A DNA stretch of 6,039 bases, taken from positions 1 to 6,039 of the forward strand of contig CAJBHE010000245.1 of assembly GCA_903952885.1 (NCBI GenBank), read 5' to 3'. How positions within the stretch are numbered: the first letter of the stretch is position 1; each line of letters starts with the position of its first letter. Of this stretch, positions 1 to 5,179 are shown in pieces. The position numbers and the translations under genes were made by a program. Source of the stretch: an uncultured Burkholderiales bacterium (GTDB lineage: Bacteria > Pseudomonadota > Gammaproteobacteria > Burkholderiales > Burkholderiaceae_C). The notes under the pieces were generated by a model. That model was given only the letters and a program-made list of their open reading frames with translations, was not told where the DNA came from and made no database searches.

Positions 1-35
1 CGAGCAGCGCTGACGATGACGATAGGGTCGGACAT
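1..35 (-). CDS. Thiolase, probably acetyl-CoA acetyltransferase (N-terminus only)
   Basis: Only the first 11 codons are in the window; the gene runs off the left edge. They translate as MSDPIVIVSAA followed by an incomplete codon beginning CG (Arg). The pattern 'IVIVSAAR' right after the initiator is the usual opening of acetyl-CoA acetyltransferases and 3-ketoacyl-CoA thiolases of the AtoB/PhaA type. The ATG at 35-33 has a GGAG Shine-Dalgarno match (45-42) at normal spacing, which supports this start. In a leucine-degradation operon the expected job is cleavage of acetoacetyl-CoA into two acetyl-CoA, the last step of the pathway. The family call rests on about a dozen residues plus context, so the exact thiolase subtype is open. 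Confidence 0.68.
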   Translation of the reverse strand, partial: MSDPIVIVSAA

Positions 36-52
36 GAATTTCTCCAAATGAC

Positions 53-92
53 AAAAAGAAAAATGCCGCACCGACCCACAGTGTCACGCGGC
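53..92 (-). terminator. Possible weak intrinsic terminator between carbonic anhydrase and thiolase genes
   Basis: Read on the minus strand, a GCCGC arm (92-88) pairs with GCGGC (69-65). A shorter inner GAC/GTC pairing and G-U pairs can extend the stem, with one bulge. It is followed directly by ATTTTTCTTTTT (64-53). The left arm overlaps the last codons and is just before the stop of the carbonic anhydrase gene. The stem is imperfect and the U-tract is interrupted, so it may be leaky or chance. The thiolase start is only 17 bases beyond the tract, leaving no room for a new promoter between them. If real, it would lower but not abolish thiolase expression. Confidence 0.35.
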
Positions 93-752
93 GGGAAGCA
101 TGCCACCACGAGGGTAGCGTTTGAAGGCGCTGCGGAAGACGTCCACCACTTCGCCTGCGTGGCTCATGCTGACGCCAAGGTCTTTGACCAAGCCGTCATC
201 TAAGCCGTAAATCCAGCCATGCACCGTGACCTTTTGGCCGCGGCCCCAAGCGTCTTGCATGACGTTGGACAAAGCGACGTTGCCCACTTGCTCAATCACG
301 TTCATCTCGCACATGACCGACTCAAGTTCGGCTTGTGGCAAATGGTTGAGCCGTTGACGATGGCGCAAGCGCACGTCTTGCACATGGCGCAACCAGTTGT
401 CAGCCAAGCCCACGCGTGTGCCGCGTGTGGCAGCAATCACGCCACCGCAACCGTAGTGGCCGACCACCATGATGTGTTCGACCTTGAGGGCATCGACCGC
501 GTATTGAATAACCGACAAAGCGTTCAAGTCTGAATGCGCGACCACGTTGGCCACGTTGCGATGCACAAACACTTCACCTGGGTCGAGACCCGTGATTTGG
601 TTGGCAGGCACGCGACTGTCGGAGCACCCAATCCACAAATACTTGGGGTTTTGCTGATTGGCCAGGCGTGAGAAGTACGCAGGGTTTTCTTGAACCATGC
701 GGCCGGCCCAAGCGCGGTTGTTGTCGAAGAGGTGTTGTAGTGATTTGCTCAT
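84..752 (-). CDS. can: Beta-class carbonic anhydrase, type II (Can-like)
   Basis: Cytoplasmic zinc enzyme interconverting CO2 and bicarbonate. The 222-residue protein matches the length of E. coli Can (220 aa) and aligns from the first residues with an offset of one. Visible zinc ligands are Cys43 and Asp45 in GCSDSRVP, then His99 and Cys102 in GHYGCGG; Arg47 is the partner of the Asp45/Arg dyad. Trp40, Arg65 and Tyr182 fall where the H. influenzae and E. coli type II enzymes carry their Trp39/Arg64/Tyr181 non-catalytic bicarbonate site, so allosteric inhibition by bicarbonate is likely. The gene starts 29 bp after the isovaleryl-CoA dehydrogenase stop and shows no clear Shine-Dalgarno, which fits translation linked to the upstream gene. 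In this operon it could supply bicarbonate to methylcrotonyl-CoA carboxylase (inference). The enzyme call itself is near certain; the symbol follows E. coli usage. Confidence 0.96.
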   Translation of the reverse strand: MSKSLQHLFDNNRAWAGRMVQENPAYFSRLANQQNPKYLWIGCSDSRVPANQITGLDPGEVFVHRNVANVVAHSDLNALSVIQYAVDALKVEHIMVVGHYGCGGVIAATRGTRVGLADNWLRHVQDVRLRHRQRLNHLPQAELESVMCEMNVIEQVGNVALSNVMQDAWGRGQKVTVHGWIYGLDDGLVKDLGVSMSHAGEVVDVFRSAFKRYPRGGMLPAA

Positions 753-781
753 GCGTCAATTGTCGCAGTGCTGCAATTTCC

Positions 782-1963
782 TTAACAAGTTTCAGCAAAT
801 AGTTCGCGGCCAATCAGCATGCGGCGAATTTCGCTGGTGCCAGCCCCAATTTCGTACAGCTTGGCATCGCGCCACAAACGGCCCAGTGGGTATTCGTTGA
901 TGTAGCCATTGCCACCAAAAATTTGCACGCCTTCACCCGCCATCCAAGTGGCTTTTTCGGCGGTCCACAAGATCACGGACGCGCAGTCTTTGCGCACTTG
1001 GCGCACATGCTCCGTGCCTAACAAATCCAAGTTTTTTGCCACGGTGTAAGCGAAGGAGCGACCCGCTTGCAGCACGGTGTACATGTCGGCCACCTTGCCT
1101 TGGATGAGCTGAAACTCGCCAATGCTTTGGCCAAACTGCTTGCGGTCATGGATGTAGGGAATGACGTTGTCCATCACCGATTGCATGATGCCCAACGGAC
1201 CTCCCGCCAGCACAGCGCGCTCGTAATCCAAACCGCTCATCAAGACTTTGGCCCCCATGTTGAGGCCACCCAAAATATTCGCAGTGGGTACTTCGACGTT
1301 GTGAAACACCAGCTCGCCCGTGTGGCTGCCGCGCATGCCCAGCTTGTCGAGCTTTTGCGCCACGCTGAAACCCTTCATGCCTTTTTCAATCAAGAAGGCT
1401 GTCACGCCGCGAGCACCCAGTTCTGGCTCTGTCTTGGCGTAGACCACCAAGGTGTCGGCGTCGGGGCCGTTGGTGATCCACATCTTGCTGCCGTTGAGCA
1501 GGTAGTAGCCACTTTTGTCTTCGGCTTTGAGCTTCATGCTGATGACGTCAGAACCCGCACCCGGCTCAGACATGGCCAGTGCGCCCACATGTTCGCCGCT
1601 GATGAGTTTGGGCAGGTACTTGGTGCGTTGCGCTTCTGTGCCGTTGCGTTTGATTTGGTTCACACAGAGGTTGCTGTGTGCGCCGTAGCTCAGGCCTACG
1701 CTGGCAGACGCGCGGGAAATTTCTTCCATCGCCACCATGTGGGCGAGGTAGCCCATATTGGCGCCGCCGTAGTCTTCGCCCACGGTGATGCCCAACACGC
1801 CAAGGTCGCCCATCTTGCGCCACAGGTCCATGGGGAATTGATCGTCATGGTCAATCTGTGCTGCGCGTGGCGCGATTTCGGCCTGTGCGAAGTCGCGCAC
1901 CGCGTCGCGCAGTGCGTCAATGTCTTCACCGAGTTGAAAGTTGAGGCCGGGCAGGTTGTTCAT
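782..1963 (-). CDS. liuA: Isovaleryl-CoA dehydrogenase
   Basis: FAD-dependent acyl-CoA dehydrogenase oxidising isovaleryl-CoA to 3-methylcrotonyl-CoA in leucine degradation, passing electrons to ETF. At 393 residues it is full length. The first acyl-CoA dehydrogenase signature is at about 128-140 (LAMSEPGAGSDV) and the C-terminal one at about 349-381 (QIFGGNGYINEYPLGR through GAGTSEIRR). The catalytic base is the feature that separates this subfamily: Glu248 sits in GLDYERAVLAGGPLG, as in human isovaleryl-CoA dehydrogenase (mature Glu254). The position used by medium-chain dehydrogenase (Glu376) is Ala374 here, preceded by a Gly instead of Tyr, which makes room for a branched acyl chain. The ATG at 1963-1961 has a good GGAG Shine-Dalgarno about 7 bases upstream. 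It starts 16 bp after the thioesterase stop, so it is in the same operon. Also called ivd. Confidence 0.95.
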   Translation of the reverse strand: MNNLPGLNFQLGEDIDALRDAVRDFAQAEIAPRAAQIDHDDQFPMDLWRKMGDLGVLGITVGEDYGGANMGYLAHMVAMEEISRASASVGLSYGAHSNLCVNQIKRNGTEAQRTKYLPKLISGEHVGALAMSEPGAGSDVISMKLKAEDKSGYYLLNGSKMWITNGPDADTLVVYAKTEPELGARGVTAFLIEKGMKGFSVAQKLDKLGMRGSHTGELVFHNVEVPTANILGGLNMGAKVLMSGLDYERAVLAGGPLGIMQSVMDNVIPYIHDRKQFGQSIGEFQLIQGKVADMYTVLQAGRSFAYTVAKNLDLLGTEHVRQVRKDCASVILWTAEKATWMAGEGVQIFGGNGYINEYPLGRLWRDAKLYEIGAGTSEIRRMLIGRELFAETC

Positions 1964-1979
1964 GTGGATCTCCAGTGCG

Positions 1980-2426
1980 TCAGTAGGTTTTGTTCACGGT
2001 GGCCAGGGTTTGCTGCATCAACGCGCAGGGCGATTCGCCGCCGCCGTCGTCCAGGTGCACCACGTCAGCGGTGGTGATGATGAGTCGCTTGCCAGCCCGC
2101 ACCACATGGCCGCGGGCACGCAATTCGCCACCTTGAAAAGCAGCCAGAAAGTTGATCTTGTATTCCACCGTGGTCACCTCTTGGCCCTCAGGCGCCATGG
2201 TGAGGCCGGCATAGCCAGCGGCAATGTCAGCCAAGGCGCCCATGGCACCCCCGTGGTAGCCGCCTTGTTGTTGGGTGACGCGCTCGGAATAGGGCAAAGC
2301 AATCTCAACCTCACCCGGCGCGACCGACACGATGCGCGCGCCTATGTGCTGCATCATGCCCTGGCGCACAAAGCTGGCTTGGATGCGGGCGTAGAGATCT
2401 GGGTGAGCAGATGCGGCGTGCGTCAT
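1980..2426 (-). CDS. PaaI-family hotdog-fold acyl-CoA thioesterase
   Basis: Small (148 aa) cytoplasmic single-domain hotdog protein predicted to hydrolyse acyl-CoA or aryl-CoA thioesters. The hotdog core shows the family motif GGYHGGAMGALADIAAGYAG (55-74). His58 and Asp67 are nine residues apart, the same spacing as His52 and Asp61 of E. coli PaaI, where the Asp is catalytic. A conserved strand TTVEYKINFL follows at 85-94. No other domain, signal peptide or membrane segment is visible. The start overlaps the regulator's stop as ATGA (2426-2423), and there is only a weak Shine-Dalgarno, suggesting translational coupling. The context suggests it acts on branched or unsaturated acyl-CoAs of leucine breakdown, perhaps relieving CoA trapping, but the substrate cannot be read from the sequence. 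Confidence 0.88.
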   Translation of the reverse strand: MTHAASAHPDLYARIQASFVRQGMMQHIGARIVSVAPGEVEIALPYSERVTQQQGGYHGGAMGALADIAAGYAGLTMAPEGQEVTTVEYKINFLAAFQGGELRARGHVVRAGKRLIITTADVVHLDDGGGESPCALMQQTLATVNKTY

Positions 2427-2854
2427 GCTTTGCTCGTTTTGGCAGTCTTGAGCACCTTGACGGGTTGGTTGCCTTGCTTGGTCAGCAAACTGCGTGCTTC
2501 TTTTTCGTGGGCCTTCACCTCGTCAAGGTTGGCTTGGATCTCAGCCATTTGCCCTTCAAGTTCAAGCTTGTGCGCATCGAGCACCACCAAAAACTTTTGC
2601 AATTGTGGGCCGGTGTCACGCGGGCTGTCGTACATGTCAATCAAGTCTTTGGCCTCGGTCAAGGACAGACCCAGGCGCTTGGCACGCAAGGTCAGCTTGA
2701 GGCGCGTGCGGTCGCGGTGGCTGTAAACGCGGTTGCGCCCGCCGGGGCCCGAACGCTCAGGCTGCAAGAGGCCCATGTCTTCGTAAAAACGGATGGCGCG
2801 CGTGGTGAGGTCAAATTCACGCGCTAAGTCGCTGATGGAATACGTGGTCGCCAT
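2423..2854 (-). CDS. liuR: MerR-family transcriptional regulator, LiuR-like
   Basis: A 143-residue regulator. The N-terminal winged helix-turn-helix spans about residues 4-70: the helix-turn-helix is YSISDLAREFDLTTRAIRFY, followed by GLLQP and the wing with NRVYSHRDRTRL. A coiled-coil dimerisation helix covers about 85-125, and the protein ends in a lysine-rich tail. It contains no cysteine at all, which argues against metal-sensing (MerR, CueR, ZntR) and iron-sulfur (SoxR) branches. LiuR of Pseudomonas and other proteobacteria is a MerR-type regulator encoded next to isovaleryl-CoA dehydrogenase genes, and the same arrangement is seen here. The start at 2854 has an AGGG Shine-Dalgarno (2863-2860) and lies 10 bp from a strong palindrome, so autoregulation is likely. 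The ligand, presumably a leucine-pathway acyl-CoA, is not shown by the sequence. Confidence 0.85.
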   Translation of the reverse strand: MATTYSISDLAREFDLTTRAIRFYEDMGLLQPERSGPGGRNRVYSHRDRTRLKLTLRAKRLGLSLTEAKDLIDMYDSPRDTGPQLQKFLVVLDAHKLELEGQMAEIQANLDEVKAHEKEARSLLTKQGNQPVKVLKTAKTSKA

Positions 2855-2864
2855 GGTTGCCCTG

Positions 2865-2886
2865 TTTACGTTTACGTAAACGTCAA
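2865..2886. promoter_or_regulatory. Putative LiuR operator (palindrome)
   Basis: A perfect 16-bp palindrome, ACGTTTACGTAAACGT, lies at 2868-2883. One mismatched pair (2867/2884) and two further matching pairs extend the symmetry to 2865-2886. The forward strand also shows GTTTAC in tandem at 2864-2869 and 2870-2875 followed by inverted GTAAAC at 2876-2881. It is in the only sizeable gap of the window, 10 bp before the MerR-family start codon, and abuts the Shine-Dalgarno. The TTTACGTAAA-like core resembles my recollection of the LiuR binding motif in proteobacteria. Binding by this regulator is inferred from position and symmetry. Confidence 0.72.
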
Positions 2887-2913
2887 TTATGGCGGTAAAT
2901 CTTTAAAAATCAG
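2886..2913 (-). promoter_or_regulatory. Putative promoter of the leucine-catabolism operon
   Basis: On the minus strand CATAAT (2891-2886) matches the -10 consensus at five of six positions. A weak -35 candidate, CTGATT (2913-2908), is 16 bp upstream. Transcription would begin inside the palindrome at about 2880, giving a leader of roughly 25 bases. The operator would then cover the start site, so a bound regulator could block initiation. The element sits immediately after the stop codon of the metallopeptidase gene. The -35 is poor, so the exact promoter is uncertain. Confidence 0.42.
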
Positions 2914-2914
2914 C

Positions 2915-3817
2915 TCATGACCACGGAGGTAAGGGTTCATCCTTAAGAACACGGCGTCGCTGCGCATAGTCAGGCATGATGCTTTGCACGGTTTCCCAAA
3001 AGCGCGGGCTATGGTCCATCACGCGCAAATGGCTGAGTTCGTGGGCCACCACATAGTCGATCACGTCGCGCTTATGGTGCACCAGTCGCCAGTTGAGGCG
3101 AATCGCGCCATCGGCGCTGGCACTTCCCCAGCGCGTGGCTGCGCTACTGAGCGACACGCGTTGCCACTGAACACCCAGCTGCGGCGCGAAGTGGTTGAGC
3201 CGCTCCACAAACAAAGCTTTGGCTTGGCGCATCAACCAAGCTTGCACGGCATCGCGGATTTGTGGGGGCTCGGCGTTGAGCGGCAGGCCCACACGCAAGG
3301 TGTGACACAAAGGCAGCGGACCCGGTTGTGCCAATTCAAACTGCGCACTGTTTTTCTTGAGCGCACGGGACGAGTCCAGCACCACTTGCAACTGGTCGCC
3401 CAAATACGGCAGCACCACGCCATCGGCCCACACGATACGGGTTGCACCCAGCTGCTCTTGGCGCTCTTGCATCTCCACCAGCTTGCGGGCAATCCAGTCG
3501 GATTTTTCGCGCAGGGCTGACTCCACCTCTCCCACCGTGACCCAACGTGGCGCACTGACCTCAAGGCCATCGGGGCCAACGGCCATGCCGATGGTGCGAC
3601 GCTTGCCGCGCCTGAAGGCATAGGCCACATCGGTGTTGCCCAACTGGATGCGGCGGGTGGCGCGAGGGTGCGCGTAATGCGCTTTGGGCAGCACTTGGCC
3701 TAAGGGTTCAGAAGGCTGGTGCGGGCCATGTAGTGCGCGGGGCTTGGGCCGGGGCGACGGCTTGGCGGGAGCAGCGCCGTCAAACATGTCGAGCACGAGT
3801 TGCAGAAAGCGGCTCAT
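2915..3817 (-). CDS. YgjP/DUF45-type zinc metallopeptidase
   Basis: A 300-residue protein whose C-terminal half matches the YgjP-like (DUF45, often annotated 'M48 family') metal-dependent hydrolases. The zinc motif is HELSH: His259 and His263 are ligands and Glu260 is the general base. A third ligand is likely His269 in VMDHSPRFW. The upstream family block TRWGSASADGAIRLNWRL (228-245) and the closing PDYAQRRRVLK are also present. The first 60 residues are a proline- and basic-rich extension with no recognised domain; no signal peptide is clear. The reading frame is open upstream to 3964, but that part lies inside the acyltransferase gene in another frame and looks random, so I place the start at the ATG 10 bp after the acyltransferase stop. 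The biological substrate of this family is poorly known. Last gene of the glyS cluster. Confidence 0.86.
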   Translation of the reverse strand: MSRFLQLVLDMFDGAAPAKPSPRPKPRALHGPHQPSEPLGQVLPKAHYAHPRATRRIQLGNTDVAYAFRRGKRRTIGMAVGPDGLEVSAPRWVTVGEVESALREKSDWIARKLVEMQERQEQLGATRIVWADGVVLPYLGDQLQVVLDSSRALKKNSAQFELAQPGPLPLCHTLRVGLPLNAEPPQIRDAVQAWLMRQAKALFVERLNHFAPQLGVQWQRVSLSSAATRWGSASADGAIRLNWRLVHHKRDVIDYVVAHELSHLRVMDHSPRFWETVQSIMPDYAQRRRVLKDEPLPPWS

Positions 3818-3827
3818 GCGTCTGGGC

Positions 3828-4577
3828 TCAGCGTTGGCCGACGTAGGCCTCGGGGTCGAGGCGGTGCATTTCGGCTTCGATCCAAGCTTCAACTTCTGCC
3901 AACAGCTCGTCGGCATCGCGGCCCTCGCTGGAGATCGGCTTGCCAATCGACACTTCCACCACACCCGGATGTTTGACGAAGGCTTTGCGCGGCCAGCACT
4001 TGGCCGAGGTCACGGCCACAGGGATGACGGGCGCGCCCGTGGCAATAGCCAGACGTGTGCCGCCGCTTTTGTAGGTGCCACGCTCGCCCCGGGGAATGCG
4101 GGTGCCTTCTGGAAACATGATGACCCACACACCGCGATCCAACAAGGCTTTGCCCTGCTCCACCACTTTGGCAAATGCTTTGGCACGTTGGCTGCGGTCG
4201 ATGTGAATCATGTCCAAGCTGCCGATGGACCAACCGAAGAATGGCACGTACAACAGCTCTTTTTTGAACACATAGGCCAAAGGGTGCGGCATGATGGCTG
4301 GCATCAAAAACGTCTCGTACGTGGACTGGTGCTTGACCAACAAAATGGCGGGACTGGTTTCGCCCACGGGCAAATTGTCTTGGCCTTGCACTTGGTAGCG
4401 AATGCCCATGATGACCCGGGCGGAATCCACACTGAGGGTGAGCCACTTTTGGGCGATGGCGTAGCGCGTGTCGCCCTTGGCGCCAAACCAACGGGCCAGC
4501 AAGATGAGCAAGGTGTAGGGAATGACGGTGACAAACATGAACACCATGTGCAGCGTGGAGCGAAGCAGCGCCATCAT
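3828..4577 (-). CDS. plsC: 1-acyl-sn-glycerol-3-phosphate acyltransferase (PlsC family)
   Basis: Inner-membrane enzyme transferring an acyl chain to lysophosphatidic acid to make phosphatidic acid, the phospholipid precursor. At 249 residues the length is typical. One hydrophobic segment (about 11-29) anchors the N-terminus. Acyltransferase motifs appear in order: I, KHQSTYE (82-88); II, the MIHIDRS region (123-129); III, FPEGTR (155-160); IV, VIPVAV (184-189). Motif I reads HX4E (His83, Glu88) instead of the canonical HX4D; I believe this occurs in related betaproteobacterial enzymes. The start is ambiguous between two adjacent ATGs (4577 and 4574) in ATGATG, both overlapping the gmhB stop. 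I chose the first because GGCGG lies 6 bases before it. An open frame further upstream lies within gmhB and is not used. Paralogues with different acyl or lyso-lipid preference are common, so the precise substrate is inferred. Confidence 0.9.
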   Translation of the reverse strand: MMALLRSTLHMVFMFVTVIPYTLLILLARWFGAKGDTRYAIAQKWLTLSVDSARVIMGIRYQVQGQDNLPVGETSPAILLVKHQSTYETFLMPAIMPHPLAYVFKKELLYVPFFGWSIGSLDMIHIDRSQRAKAFAKVVEQGKALLDRGVWVIMFPEGTRIPRGERGTYKSGGTRLAIATGAPVIPVAVTSAKCWPRKAFVKHPGVVEVSIGKPISSEGRDADELLAEVEAWIEAEMHRLDPEAYVGQR

Positions 4578-5164
4578 GCAACACCGCCAGTTTTGTTTTT
4601 TGCATTGGCTTCTGGCTGCGCAAGCAACCATTCAGCAAACTCCCCCAAATCGGCATGCGCCAAAGTGCCTGGTGGGACGTCAGCGGGCATGGCTTGACCG
4701 ATCAGCTTTTCGCCTTTGCCGGTGAGTACCAAGTGTGTGGCACAACCTACCGCTGCGCCAGCTTGCAGGTCACGCAGCGAATCTCCTACGGAGTGAACAC
4801 CTTTGAGGTCCATGCCGTAGCGCTCGCCAATCTGCTCGAACAAGCCTGGCAAGGGCTTGCGACAGTTGCAGGACTCTTCGGGGCTGTGTGGGCAGTAAAA
4901 CACAGCGTCGACGCGGCCACCTGCCGCAGCCAAGAGCTTGTGCATTTTGGTGTGCATGGCGTTCAAGGCTGCCACATCGAACAAACCACGGCCCAAGCCA
5001 GACTGGTTTGAGGCGACCACCACACGCCAGCCAGCGTGGTTCAAACGCGCAATCGCTTCGAGCGCGCCGGGCAATGGAATCCATTCTTCCGCTGACTTGA
5101 CATAGTCATCGCTGTCTTGGTTGATGGTGCCGTCGCGGTCGAGGATGACGAGTTTGGTTTGCAT
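4574..5164 (-). CDS. gmhB: D-glycero-beta-D-manno-heptose 1,7-bisphosphate 7-phosphatase
   Basis: Cytoplasmic HAD-superfamily phosphatase that removes the 7-phosphate from heptose bisphosphate on the way to ADP-heptose for the LPS inner core. The 196 residues are close to the family length. HAD motif I is LDRDGT with nucleophile Asp9 and acid/base Asp11. Motif II is ASNQSG with Ser52. The structural zinc site typical of GmhB is complete: Cys91, His93, Cys99 and Cys101 in CPHSPEESCNCRKP, followed by Arg102 and Lys103. Motif III/IV has Asp128 in GDSLRD. The ATG at 5164 lies 15 bp after the glyS stop and has no evident Shine-Dalgarno, so it probably depends on upstream translation. Other HAD phosphatases such as histidinol phosphatase share the fold, but the zinc loop and context favour GmhB. 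Confidence 0.93.
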   Translation of the reverse strand: MQTKLVILDRDGTINQDSDDYVKSAEEWIPLPGALEAIARLNHAGWRVVVASNQSGLGRGLFDVAALNAMHTKMHKLLAAAGGRVDAVFYCPHSPEESCNCRKPLPGLFEQIGERYGMDLKGVHSVGDSLRDLQAGAAVGCATHLVLTGKGEKLIGQAMPADVPPGTLAHADLGEFAEWLLAQPEANAKNKTGGVA

Positions 5165-5179
5165 GACAGGGCTTTGGCT

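Noticed and set aside
757..778. Short inverted repeat (AATTG/CAATT) before the carbonic anhydrase start
   Set aside because: The stem is five AT-rich pairs in a 29-bp gap, with no U-tract and no known protein-site resemblance; chance is the simplest explanation.
1067..2077. 336-codon open frame on the plus strand opposite isovaleryl-CoA dehydrogenase
   Set aside because: It is the mirror of a well-recognised conserved gene. Its translation is rich in His, Ala, Val and Gln with no domain, as expected from the antisense of a GC-rich coding strand.
1941..2726. 261-codon open frame on the plus strand opposite the thioesterase and regulator
   Set aside because: It covers the thioesterase and most of the regulator gene on the other strand, and its protein has no family resemblance.
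2881..2886. TTGACG on the minus strand as a -35 element within the palindrome region
   Set aside because: It resembles the -35 consensus, but 16 to 19 bases downstream there is only GGGCA-type sequence at the Shine-Dalgarno, with no -10 match. The CATAAT-based promoter fits better.
2887..2914. Terminator after the metallopeptidase gene
   Set aside because: A short T-run occurs after the stop, but only a 3-bp stem could precede it, so no intrinsic terminator can be supported. Read-through from the glyS cluster into the leucine operon is possible.
3818..3964. Extended N-terminus of the metallopeptidase (upstream ATG at 3964)
   Set aside because: The extra 49 residues lie within the acyltransferase coding sequence in another frame and look like random basic, Ser- and Pro-rich sequence. 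The ATG at 3817, just after the acyltransferase stop, is more plausible.
3684..4697. 337-codon open frame on the plus strand opposite plsC and parts of its neighbours
   Set aside because: It spans three minus-strand genes with clear catalytic motifs, has no recognisable domain and has the same antisense-type composition.
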